Source: Cydia pomonella (taxonomy: Eukaryota; Arthropoda; Insecta; Lepidoptera; Tortricidae). Taken from it: a stretch of 64,000 nucleotides of DNA. Shown here one piece after another: positions 13,215 to 21,752 of this stretch. The stretch is taken from contig NC_084725.1 of the NCBI RefSeq assembly GCF_033807575.1, positions 13,799,001 to 13,863,000 on the forward strand, read 5' to 3'. The stretch's first letter is position 1. Each line of letters begins with the position of its first letter. The notes under the pieces are model-generated. The model saw only the letters and a program-made list of their open reading frames with translations, was not told the DNA's origin and searched no databases. The translations under genes and the position numbers were made by a program.

Positions 13215-13362
13215 ACCCACACTGGCGTCTTTTGTCTTACGAGCGTCGGCGTCTAGTCATGCATCACTTTGGAAAATGGCGTCGCAGCATCGTTGTGCCA
13301 ACCTTGCGTCGAGCAGTCGAGAGTTGAACAGACGCCGACGCTCAGAAGACGCTATTGTGGGG
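13215..13362. mobile_element. MITE-like element just upstream of the first visible Mitf exon
   Basis: The ends CCCACACTGGCGTCT and AGACGCTATTGTGGGG pair, and so do the inner GAGCGTCGGCGTCT and AGACGCCGACGCTC. It ends 148 bp before the exon. Confidence 0.78.
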
Positions 13363-13510
13363 AGGCCCTAAATCTGACACCAACGATTTTTGTGCCCCAA
13401 TTCTCCCAAATGACTGCGAAAGATGTATGATGAAAAAGTACCATTATAATATGAATAATTGATAGGAGATATAAACGATGACATCTAATCGTAAATTTCC
13501 CTTGTTTCAG

Positions 13511-13613
13511 CCCGCCGACATTCAAGACGCTAACGCCGACGTCGCGCACGCACCTGAAGCAGCAGTTGATGCGCGAGCATGCTCAGGAGCAGCGTCGCAG
13601 GGAATCTTTACAG
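13511..13613 (+). CDS. Mitf: Mitf exon 1 of those visible
   Basis: The exon follows an acceptor CTTGTTTCAG and ends CAG|GTATGC. It starts with one nt of a split codon and then encodes 34 codons containing TSRTHLKQQLMREHAQEQRR. This is the conserved N-terminal block of MITF/TFEB proteins, the region next to the Rag-binding segment in vertebrates. It ends in phase 0. A shortened copy of its first 59 nt lies 138 bp downstream at 13651-13709. Confidence 0.92.
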
Positions 13614-16600
13614 GTATGCCTCTGTCCTTGCACGCCATTTAGCATGCTAACGCCGACATTTAAGACGCCAACGCCGACGTCGCGCACGCAGCTGAAGCAG
13701 CAATTGATGATGCAAGATACAAGATGTTCCAGGTATATGCTGTTGTTAAGGTGCAGTGGGTTCATTCAGTAGAGTTTTTGAAAAATCGTAGCGCTTTAAA
13801 TCATAATACGGGTGCCAAAAAATATGAATAGCAATCGTGGGGCTTTTCTCGAGTAACTTCATCGATTCGAAAACTGATTCAACTTGTACTTTCCTTCGAT
13901 AGAAAACACGAACATTATATCTGTTTTGTGTACTCTTAAGACATTATTTTTAACTGCAGGCACAGCAAGCGGGCCAGTCCAAGGACAATGTGGACGAGAA
14001 GAAGAAGTCAGTACCGGCGGACGTGCCGCGGGTCGTGCCTCACGTTGAGCTGCCGCCACAGGTTCTGCAGGTGAGTCTTTTTCACCTTCAAGTAGACCCG
14101 TTAGGTGCTGAGGGTGTTCCAGCTGAGATCGTGCCATTACTTGCGCTTCAGCTCGTTGAAAACCAACGCGAGTGGCCGATGGGTGTGGTATTTTGGCGGT
14201 TCCGTGAACGTTTGCCGAATGAGTTTTTGTTGTCACTTGACTAGGCCACCAGGTTCTGCAGCTGCAGAGCCTTCTTTATTTTAGATTGTTCCCGATTGCG
14301 TCCTAAAGAAACTCGACGACCGCTTTTCTGATAAAAGAGTGATCCTGAGAATTTAATATGTTATGTTATACTCCTTAATTAATAAACAATTGTTTGATGA
14401 TGCTTCAGGTGCGGACAGTTCTGGAGAACCCCACCCGGTATCACGTGATCCAGAAGCAGAAGAGCCAGGTGCGACAGTATCTCAGTGAATCCTTCCAACC
14501 CAATACACAGGTTAGTATCCCTGACACTACTTTTAGTCATATTGCCTCCACACATCTAGAGCTGTGATTTGACACCTTCAATTACTTTTAAAATTATTTG
14601 CGCGATGGTCAGAGAGTCTACGGAGAGAGTCCAACAATTAACTCTTTTCAAAGGGTTGTGTCCTTCCTGCTCAAAGCAATACCCTTTTACATCATGAAAC
14701 TACGCAATGGAGCATTTCACCACACTGTTGCTTACTAACTCTACTCTTTCGATTCTTCTGAAAATGCTAGGAAGGCGATTTTTGATTAGATGATATTCCT
14801 TAGTTTCGTTTAAAAATGAAGTGTCAAACCAAAACCTAATTTCTCTCAAGTTAGGGTTGTTGCGTAGCGTCTTCAGCTACTGCTTCGAAACCAAAGGTCC
14901 ACTTGGCTCACAATCAGACCAAAAGTCGGCATCCTATAAAAGATATTCTAATGAAATGAGCCGAACACATTTAAAAATGATGACAAATTTTCCCAACACA
15001 GTTATAACCCTTATTGCTCTTGCTAAATTTCCAGCCATTATGTTCTAGGTTTCGGTGGTCCCACGAGGCGCACCGGTACAGTCGGCGCCAGAATTGGGCA
15101 CCAAACCACCGCCATCACCTGACCATGGATCCTCGTCCAGCTTGCTCAGTCCTGGACTCTGTTCCGTGGGCACCACCAACTCAGAGGTACGTTTTATCTT
15201 TTTAGGACATTATTCAGTACACTCTTAGCCTTCAGACATCTCTGAGCTCACGAAATAAATCAAACGGTCCATCTGATTATCCGTTTCCCAAGCCCTCTTG
15301 GTGGGACGGTGCAGCCTGATGCCAGTGTTGGAAAGAGTGAGGAGCTCAGGAGTAGCTTATACCTAACTTCAATATCAAATAGTCTAAAGGTAATGGTTTT
15401 ACATGACCAATATTATATTAGACGACCATTTTTTACCTACTTACTTTAGACGTGACACACAATTTGGTTTTCCAATTTTTGGTACTAGGTGCCATACTTC
15501 TCATATTTGATATAACCGTGAAAACATTCTCTATGTAAGACTCCTTACCTCCTGATGCCTTGAATTTCGATTTTACGAGTAACTACCCACAGTTGTTATT
15601 TACTATTTTGGCTTCGTTTTTAAATGACATATTTATTTTCAATGTCCCATGTTCCAGGCTGATGAGTTCCTAGAAGACATCCTATCATTAGATAGTGGGG
15701 CAGGCCCCCTGTCTTCGTCAGGGCCGCCTTCAGCCGCCAGTTCGGTCGCTGGTGACTGCGGGCTGCTTTCAGATGCTGATATGCACGCATTGGCTAAAGA
15801 TCGGCAGAAGAAAGACAACCATAACATGAGTGAGTAGAGTGCAAATTTAGATGATCATCTTCTTATTTGTCGTATACCCATGCCTATGACTGAAGTATGT
15901 GAAACTGTAAGACCAGACGCATTCTGTTCAGCATCAGGTTGATAGACATTAGAGACGACGGTGGATCTCTGTCATCATCTAACCCCGTTATCATTTTTGC
16001 AGTTGATTGAAAATAAGGGTTGGCAAAAATATCCTAAATTCGCCTTTAGTATTAGCTTCGCATAGCATTAGTTATAATTCCGCTATGAAATTTATCATAG
16101 GATTCATGAGCGTATTCAACAATTAGGATTTGTAATAAATTTTGGTATAATTTTCATAATAAGAAAATGACAAGGTGAAGTTAGGGTTGGGTGGCGATGA
16201 TAGGTTATTTGAGATTTTTTCACTTTTGGACTATTCTTACGGAGCTCATTTATTGTGAATTCAATGGAAATCTTAGGATTCTTAGGATTCCCTTCGGTAG
16301 ATACTTTTGCCAACTGTGATTTTCAATGAATCGCAAGATTGATAACGGGGTTTGGTCATCATCAGGAACGTCTTCAGCCACCAGTTCCCTAGCTGGTGAC
16401 TGCGCGCTGCTGTCAGACGCTGACATGCACGCACTGGTCAAGGATCGGCAGAAGAAAGACAACCATAATATAAGTGAGTGCAGTTCGAATTAATATGACG
16501 ATAGTTACTGTCTAAAGTGTCTAAGTTACATGCTATTGGCATTTTTAATTTTTATTAAATAGCTGCCTAAGGTTACTTATGCAAGCCTATGCTGCACCTG

Positions 16601-19600
16601 GCTAGAATTTCATTGCAATTAAAGCAAAAAGACAGGAAATATTAAATCACACACTTCTGCTTACGGCAACAATACAAAAATATATAGATTATCGGGTATT
16701 CATTCTCTTGTATAGGTGTAATGGCTGCCGCCAAAAAACGACTTTGAGATTTTAAAAGAATACAATTTTGTACCTCATGGGAGACTACAGGACTGACTAT
16801 ATTAAGTAATACCTACTTTGAGCACGGTCAAGGAATCAGAAGCTGAAAATAAACGTAGCTGAATTACTTAAAAATAATTTCATACCATTATCTCATTCCA
16901 GTCGAACGCCGTCGTCGCTTTAACATCAACGACCGCATCAAAGAACTCGGGACGCTGCTCCCGAAAACCAACGACCCATTCTACGAGGTCATCCGCGACG
17001 TGCGCCCCAATAAGGGCACCATCCTCAAGTCCAGCGTGGACTACATCAAGTGTCTGAGGGATGAAGTCAACCGGCTCAAGCAGAGCGAGCAGCGGAGGAA
17101 GCAGATCGAGCTGCATAACAGGAAACTTACGCTTAGGATACAGGTAGGTAATTCATGGATTTCTGTCATATCGGTTTCGTTTTAATCTTAGCGCTTCTTA
17201 AAGGAACCAGAATTTGCTATTGTCGGCCTAATCGCTGAACTTTGCGACAGCAACCGCCGTCTGACCTTCCAATCATACAGGCCTTGCTGGAATTAGTTCG
17301 GTTCTTTCCACTTTTGATTATCATAGTCGATAATGAAACTGCTAACTATCAACTTGTCATACCTATATGAATATGAAATTCTCAATCAACACATTTGTAC
17401 AAATAGGGGGTCACACGATCTCCACATTCAAAGCCGCACGGGTCATTGCTACTTGTTTCTTTAGGACTTCACATCTTACTTAAAACTGGATTTTTTTTAT
17501 GTTTTCTAGGAATTAGAGCGTATAGCACGACTACACGGCTTACCGCTAACAGCAGCTGAAAACGGTGCCTCCCCCTCACCGGCTGAAGAGACACCGCCCC
17601 CTCCAGCCCCGGTAAGATACCACTTTCCCGATTTTTAGAACATTTTTTTTTCGGAGCACTTTGTTTGGCCAGTGATGATTTCTACCCAGTGTTTTGTCAT
17701 GGCAGTACTATAGAGGTCGGGAAATGAAGGGTTGCAGGCCAAATATACATAGACGGCCGAGCGTAGCGAGCGTTTCTCGCCAAGATTTGCTTGTGGAATG
17801 TGGAGACTGTGGAAAACTGATAACAAAAAGCTTTATGTACTGTACATGAGCCCCGTACAAGCTCCTGTTTTAACGTGCTTCTTGGGAATTTGTCTATAAC
17901 TCTTATTATTCCAGGAGGTGATCCTCCCGAAGACGGAGCCATCCCCGTTGATGGAGCTGGGCTCGCACTCGCACGCGGACGGGCCCGGGCCCGGGCCGGG
18001 CGGCGCGCAGCCCCCCGACCTGCTGCGCGACATGCCCGGCGCCGCCGACTGCCTCTCCGTGCCCGACGCTTTAGGTAATGCCAGTCTACACGCACACGTG
18101 GAAAACGGAGCCATCCCCGCTGATGGAGCTGGCCTACCTCTACTTCTACTAATAAGCAGCGATTTGATAACTATAGCACTAATCATTTATTGTTTTCTCA
18201 CGAATTATGAGCACTTCAAGGTCTAGAAGGAAAATATAGGATGAACTACTTTCCTGTATAATTGCGATGACGATCACTGGATGCAGGTGCAATTGTTGCA
18301 ATGCGTATGGAATATTCCGCTCGCCCGTCTTCCGTTAGATTGGAATGTGGACTTTGGTACAATCCTGTCACGGTCGCCACTTGTCGGGGCTGTTATTAAT
18401 GAACAGCTCAGTTATTATCTCTTCAAGAAAACTCCTGCTTCACGTTAACTTTTTTGAATTCCGTATTTTACAACAATATATAGGTATCAAGTAGGTATGT
18501 AATATATGAGACGGTAGTCGAGAGCGTGTGTGTGGTATGCGCGGTGAGTGGTCGCCGCGCTCGTGACGCCATGCTCGGCAGCCCTCACCCCTACAGAACT
18601 GGTTTGACCGCTGGTGCCTTAACACACACATGTACCTACGTGTACGTATATATGTACGGTGACAACTGACAATGCCGTATTATGTTACCATTGAGCTGAT
18701 CTGATGATGGAGACAGGTGTAGCCATAGGAACTCTGTGATAAAACAACGCATTCTAATTGAGTTTGTGTTTTCAGAATTATTTCGGTGTGTATTAGTTGC
18801 CAGCAATAAAAGCTTGTACTAAAAAAATATTTTTGCCTAAAACTTATTTAGTTTAAATTTGATTCTTCAATAACAACAGCACTAATAGAATGTAAGCTTG
18901 TATTTCAGATGGTCTAAAGCTGGGCTCGTGCTCCCCGCTGCGCGGCGAGGAGGGCCTGTCGCTGGGCTGCCTGGAGCCCGACCTGTGCCTGGAGCAGGAG
19001 CCCGACCACTTCCTCAACCACAAACACATAAAGGTACGGATATATTGCAGTTTTATATTATGACAATCTAATAAATATCTAAAGCTATCTCAATCTAGAT
19101 GTATGAAAAAATACTGAATAAATTAGCAAACAGATTAAGATGTGTTATAAGGTTTGGTATGGTCTGGTAGTTAGTCTAAATGGAGTAAGTTTCTACCATC
19201 ACACAGTGATGATTCGTGTCTTCCAGATGAGGATGTCGCCATCGCCCGGGCTGCTGGGCGACGGCGCCGTGCTCAACCTGGCGCAGATCGAGGACCTCAT
19301 GGACGATGACTCACATAACCCCGTCACCACAGGTAACTGATATACTTCATTCGAAGCTCCTAGAGTGCATTTAAACTAGGTTTAGTTCGATATGGTTCGG
19401 TACGGTACGATTCGGTAAGGTTAGTTTGGGTTGGGTACAGTTCGGTTCGGTTTGGTTAAGTACGATTCAGTTTGAAAAACAGTACGGTTAGGTACCGTAC
19501 TGTTTTTCGGTTCCGTACGGTTTAAATGGTTTGGTAGGATTCGGTTTGGTACGGTACGATTCGGTAAGGTTTGGTTGGGTTCGGGACGGTTCGATACAGT

Positions 19601-20912
19601 TCGTTTCGGTTCGGTTTGGTACGGTAGAAACGGTACGGTCCGGTTCGGAATGGTTCGGTTCGGTATGGTATGGTTTGATTCGGTTCGATTAATATTCACG
19701 TATTTATGAGAAGATTATTTCTACTGTATAAAAATAACAGCAGCAGGTATAACTTACTATATGCTAGAGCTCTGGTAAATATAAATGCGTGTGAAAATAG
19801 TTCAAAATATAACTAAATGCAAATATAACTAAGAAGTGTACTGTAAGTCTCATCGTTCAAGGTGAGGTGGGCTCAAACAATAATAGGGCTCAAGTACGAC
19901 TCCTTATACTAAAGGATTCGAACGCTGAAAAATGACAAGTGTTGAAATGACAAATGACAAGACTCGAGTCTTATGCGACAGTTGCTTCGTTCGCGAAACT
20001 TGCTAGGTTGGTAGTTCAACAATTACGAATTGAATTTTGAAAGGGTGTCCTATGTACTGAGCCGCGTCTCGTCATTTGAGTTCCGAGTCGTAATAAAGAG
20101 GACTTCCAGAATTCGAGTCCTTTACAACACGAGGTGAAAACGCCAACTACATACAATTGCAATCTCGCCTCGTTTGCCTCTAGTGTTGCATTGTTTCCAT
20201 TAGACATTGGTTTTGTTTGACTTCAGCTTTCTCTCTTATTTCTTAATTAAATTAATGCAAACTTTTCCAGGAGACCCGATGTTATGTTCGTCGCCAACAT
20301 CGCAGCTATGCAGCTTATCCGACGTAGTCAGTGACGCAACGGAGCGGAGCATCGCCAACATGCTTCACGATGCTGCGCAGTATTCTCCGCACAGTGCAGG
20401 TCTGTGTTTTACCTTCAGGATCAGCAGCAAACTCTTTTAAAAGATTGGCCATTGATATGCTCAATGTAAGGTTCTATAGTTTTCATTCTGTCATGTGCAT
20501 TACAAGCACAAGGGAGTACCTTCGCAGCGCTTTGTACGTCTTATTTTTATTAAGAAGAGAAGAGTTTTTGCAATAACTCAAAAACGGCTAGATTGATCAT
20601 GTCCTAAAAGGGGTGAGGGGGGGACACAAATGTTTTTTTTTCTTTAGGAGCGTTTATTTCTAAAATGTTCACTATATCCAAAAATGATCGTTGGAGATGC
20701 TTATTCGTATTAAAAAAACCTATCCAACAATTCCCGACACTATTGGGTTAAGGAGTATAATTTTTGTATGGGGGATTGGGAAGCAGCCAAAAAAAAAAAA
20801 ATTTTTTAGGCTTTATTTTACCGTTTTGTGGGCATGCATGATTTATGTATCAATGCCAAATCGCAGCTTTTAGTACTAATGATCATGGAGCAAAGCTGCG
20901 GACGAAAGATGG

Positions 20913-20970
<58 letters not shown>

Positions 20971-21752
20971 AATATTATAGGACATTATTACACAAATTGA
21001 CTAAGTCCCACAGTAAGCTCAATAAGGCTTGTGTTGAGGGTACTTAGACAACGATATATATAATATATAAATATTTATAAATACTTAAATACATAGAAAA
21101 CACCCATGACTCAGGAACAAATATCCATGCTCATCACACGAATAAATTGCCCTTACCAGGATTTGAACCCGGGACCATCAGCTTCATAGGCAGGGTCACT
21201 ACCCACTAGGCCAAACCGGTCGTCGGTCGGATATAGCCGAACTATAAGGGTTTCTAGTTGCCTACGGAACCCTAAAAGGGATGTTGTTCTTTAAAGAATA
21301 AGGAATTAATCATAAATAGATATAACGAAAAAATTTAAATATTCCAAAGGCACATTGATTTTTTAAGGATTTTATCATTCCGAGGATAGGTCGGTCGTGT
21401 TCACCGATGCCTATTGTAGCTAATTAGGCGCAGTATTGTACAAAAGCGATGTCCGCTCTCTAGGTATGAGGTATAATTTGAGGTATATGTGGTAACATAT
21501 GACATAAAGTAACGCGAACGTTCACACCGTCTTCTTGTTAATTTGAAGTCGTAGCGGTGGGTTTAATCAGAAGTAATATTTCCAGGCACGTCCGGGCTGA
21601 TGGGCGAGGGCGCGCTGGGGCTGGGCGGGCTGGCGGCGCTGGGCGAGGGCTGCCTGCCCGCCCTCCTGCTCGGCGGCCCGCACCACCACGCGCCGCACTC
21701 GCCGCACAGCCACCCGCGCAACCACTGCTTCGACATGGACCTCGGGGCTTAG
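13511..21752 (+). CDS. Mitf: Mitf: MITF/TFE-family bHLH-leucine zipper transcription factor (5' end missing), 12 exons
   Basis: Coding exons: 13511-13613, 13960-14070, 14409-14510, 15049-15186, 15658-15829, 16902-17143, 17510-17611, 17915-18074, 18909-19033, 19227-19332, 20271-20399, 21586-21752. All introns are GT-AG. The exons sum to 1657 nt, which is one leading nt plus 551 codons and a stop, so the frame closes across every junction. Family hallmarks are the SRTHLKQQLMREHAQEQ block, LENPTRYHVIQ, the basic region KKDNHN-IERRRRFNINDRIK, and a zipper following helix 2. The family binds E-box/CLEAR sites (CACGTG core) as dimers and controls lysosome, v-ATPase and nutrient-response genes. Nuclear entry is controlled by TORC1/Rag in flies and mammals. 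The leading partial codon shows that a 5' exon lies upstream; I could not place it. Introns are AT-rich and full of repeats, whereas the 3' exons are very GC-rich. Confidence 0.95.
13643..13732 (+). pseudogene. Duplicated, truncated copy of Mitf exon 1 (possible poison exon)
   Basis: 13651-13709 matches exon 1 (13513-13571) at 55 of 59 positions with no gap. Two changes are synonymous; the others give L to P and H to Q. A possible acceptor (CACGCCATTTAG, after a pyrimidine-rich stretch) and donor (TTCCAG|GTATAT) frame it. The 3' part differs from exon 1 and is 19 nt shorter. If spliced into exon 2 it would end in phase 2, shift the frame and give an early stop. It is therefore either a decaying exon or a regulated unproductive exon. 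Only RNA data can decide. Confidence 0.6.
13960..14070 (+). CDS. Mitf: Mitf exon 2
   Basis: The acceptor is TTAACTGCAG and the donor CAG|GTGAGT. The exon has 37 codons in phase 0/0. It encodes a Gln/Lys-rich linker with DEKKK, then VELPPQVLQ. The break after VLQ and before VRTVLENPT falls where vertebrate MITF also has an intron (MEVLK / VQTHLENPT), as I recall the family structure. A 12-bp match to its 3' end recurs in the next intron at about 14250-14261; this is weak and possibly chance. Confidence 0.92.
14409..14510 (+). CDS. Mitf: Mitf exon 3
   Basis: The acceptor is GATGCTTCAG and the donor CACAG|GTTAGT. It has 34 codons in phase 0/0, starting VRTVLENPTRYHVIQKQK and ending in a QVRQYLSESF segment. 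This is the conserved LENPT-Y-H-Q block found N-terminal to the bHLH in all MITF/TFE proteins. Confidence 0.94.
15049..15186 (+). CDS. Mitf: Mitf exon 4
   Basis: The acceptor is TATGTTCTAG and the donor CAGAG|GTACGT. It has 46 codons in phase 0/0. The sequence is Pro/Ser-rich low-complexity linker (PPPSPDHGSSSSLLSPG) with no strongly conserved motif. Frame continuity with its neighbours and good splice sites support it. It corresponds in position to the variable linker upstream of the activation helix in vertebrate MITF. Confidence 0.88.
15658..15829 (+). CDS. Mitf: Mitf exon 5: acidic activation helix and start of basic region
   Basis: The acceptor is CCATGTTCCAG and the donor ATGA|GTGAGT, phase 1. 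It encodes 57 codons plus one nt. ADEFLEDILSLDSG resembles the acidic amphipathic activation helix of MITF/TFEB. A Ser/Ala linker follows, then ALAKDRQKKDNHNM, the first part of the basic region including the His that reads the E-box. The last nt joins TC of exon 6 to give Ile. Vertebrate MITF splices this same region alternatively (the six-residue +/- isoform). A 118-bp paralogous copy lies at 16356-16473. Confidence 0.93.
15984..16360. repeat. Inverted repeat between Mitf exon 5 and its copy
   Basis: The arm at about 15984-16033 is the approximate reverse complement of about 16306-16360. Both carry AACCCCGTTATCA, ATTGAAAAT and GTTGGCAAAA in the same order. The arms are about 50 nt, roughly three-quarters identical, with about 270 nt between them. 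The right arm runs up to the edge of the exon 5 copy. It could be the remains of a transposon that moved the exon, or a pre-mRNA stem. Confidence 0.6.
16327..16473 (+). CDS. Second copy of Mitf exon 5 (candidate alternative or internal first exon)
   Basis: 16356-16473 aligns without gaps to the last 118 nt of exon 5 (15712-15829), with about 99 identical positions. Of 17 altered codons, 10 are synonymous; the rest are mild (P/T, P/S, A/T, V/L, G/A, A/V, M/I). RQKKDNHN is identical. The donor A|GTGAGT and its phase are kept, so splicing to exon 6 gives a normal basic region. The activation helix is absent. The only in-phase acceptor is poor (CGCAAG|ATT at about 16336). Alternatively, an in-frame ATG at 16327 after an upstream stop suggests an internal first exon that gives a short DNA-binding isoform. 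A recently dead copy is the alternative. Usage is unproven. Confidence 0.55.
16902..17143 (+). CDS. Mitf: Mitf exon 6: basic region, HLH and zipper
   Basis: The acceptor is CTCATTCCAG and the donor ATACAG|GTAGGT. Two nt complete a split Ile codon and 80 codons follow. IERRRRFNINDRIKELGTLL is the basic region plus helix 1. The loop reads PKTNDPFYEVIRDVRPNKGT and is longer than the vertebrate loop (SNDPDMRWNKGT) by about six residues. Helix 2 is ILKSSVDYIKCLRDEVNRLK, followed by a Q/R/K-rich zipper ending TLRIQ. The Glu and Arg contacts for CACGTG are present. This is the most diagnostic exon of the gene. Confidence 0.97.
17510..17611 (+). CDS. Mitf: Mitf exon 7: end of zipper and linker
   Basis: The acceptor is TTTTCTAG and the donor CCCCG|GTAAGA. 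It has 34 codons in phase 0/0. ELERIARLHGLPL closes the leucine zipper, matching RIQELEMQARAHGL in vertebrates. A Pro/Glu-rich linker (AEETPPPPAP) follows. Confidence 0.93.
17915..18074 (+). CDS. Mitf: Mitf exon 8
   Basis: The acceptor is TATTATTCCAG and the donor TTTAG|GTAATG, phase 1. It encodes 53 codons: EVILPKTEPSPLMELGSHSH, then a Gly/Pro run and QPPDLLRDMPGAADCLSVPD. VI-KTEP is a likely sumoylation consensus (hydrophobic-K-x-E), a feature also known in vertebrate MITF. A 29-bp piece (17933-17961) recurs at 18105-18133 in the following intron. If that intron is retained, the frame stays open to a stop at 18224-18226. Confidence 0.9.
18105..18133 (+). repeat. Intronic copy of part of Mitf exon 8
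   Basis: This segment repeats exon 8 (17933-17961) with 27 of 29 bases identical, sharing ACGGAGCCATCCCCG and TGATGGAGCTGG. It lies 31 bp after the exon's donor site. It is too short to be an exon by itself. It fits the pattern of exon pieces copied into the next intron seen for exons 1 and 5. Confidence 0.65.
18655..18800 (+). repeat. Dispersed repeat family B in a Mitf intron
   Basis: It shares the blocks GAGCTGATCTGATGATGGAG, CATAGGAACTCTGTGATAAA and ACAACGCA with copies near 2105, 52010, 56150 and 63690. The family has no coding capacity visible here and I cannot assign its class. Confidence 0.75.
18909..19033 (+). CDS. Mitf: Mitf exon 9
   Basis: The acceptor is TGTATTTCAG and the donor AAAG|GTACGG. 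Two nt complete an Asp codon and 41 codons follow. The product is Leu/Cys/Glu-rich (GLKLGSCSPLRGEEGLSLG, then LCLEQEPDHFLNHKHIK). The exon is strongly GC-rich within an AT-rich intron, which marks it clearly as coding. No named domain is seen. Confidence 0.88.
19227..19332 (+). CDS. Mitf: Mitf exon 10
   Basis: The acceptor is TGTCTTCCAG and the donor CACAG|GTAACT, phase 1. It encodes 35 codons including MRMSPSPGLLGDGAVLNLAQ and IEDLMDDDSHNP. The acidic IEDLMDDD segment resembles the short acidic C-terminal motif near the end of vertebrate MITF/TFEB. Its function is inferred from position only. Confidence 0.88.
19375..19690. repeat. Degenerate GGTTC/GGTAC simple repeat in a Mitf intron
   Basis: About 300 bp are built from five-base units such as GGTTC, GGTAC and GGTTT. 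The open antisense frame (repeated PNRT) is a by-product of the repeat, not a gene. A short palindrome near 19475-19508 (AAAAACAGTACGG and its complement) sits inside it. Confidence 0.9.
20271..20399 (+). CDS. Mitf: Mitf exon 11
   Basis: The acceptor is AACTTTTCCAG and the donor GCAG|GTCTGT, a weak site because it departs from GTRAGT. It has two nt, 42 codons and one nt. The sequence GDPMLCSSPTSQLCSLSDVV then SDATERSIANMLHDAAQY is Ser-rich with a possible helix. The weak donor may allow intron retention: the frame runs on to a stop at 20438-20440, giving a shorter tail. Confidence 0.87.
20580..21290 (-). mobile_element. GGGTTCCGTA-type repeat, minus strand, split by a SINE
   Basis: On the minus strand the sequence reads CCCTTTTAGGGTTCCGTAGG and AACCCTTATAG from the right end, then continues left of a SINE insertion with TTGCTCC and TTGGCATTGATACATAAATC. 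The copy at 54850-55340 has the same order without the SINE. It fills most of Mitf intron 11. Confidence 0.7.
20916..21228 (-). mobile_element. tRNA-derived SINE (family 1) with a long A tail
   Basis: On the minus strand this starts at GACCGGTTTGGCCTAGTGGG (tRNA-like A box) and carries a B box (GGTTCAAATCC) and the conserved tail TTGTGTAATAATGTCCTATA. It ends in 51 consecutive A (T on +, 20916-20966). GGATAT on both sides (20911-20916 and 21229-21234) is a likely short target duplication. It split the older repeat at 20580-21290. A tail this long suggests a young insertion. Confidence 0.88.
21586..21752 (+). CDS. Mitf: Mitf exon 12: C-terminus and stop
   Basis: The acceptor is AATATTTCCAG. 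Two nt complete a Gly codon, then 54 codons and TAG at 21750-21752. The product is Gly/Leu-rich (LMGEGALGLGGLAALGEG), then His/Pro-rich, ending CFDMDLGA. The final acidic-hydrophobic motif matches the place of the conserved short C-terminal motif of MITF/TFEB. GC content is extreme for this window. Confidence 0.92.

Noticed and set aside
14250..14261. 12-bp repeat of the Mitf exon 2 end in the next intron
   Set aside because: Too short to separate from chance by itself; mentioned only as weak support for the exon-copy pattern.
15310..15340. Faint similarity to exon 4 (GGTGCAGCCTGATGCCAG) in the next intron
   Set aside because: Too many mismatches to count as a further exon copy.
19421..19699. 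92-codon antisense frame with PNRT repeats
   Set aside because: It is produced by the five-base GGTTC/GGTAC repeat in a Mitf intron; there is no start context, splice support or protein character.
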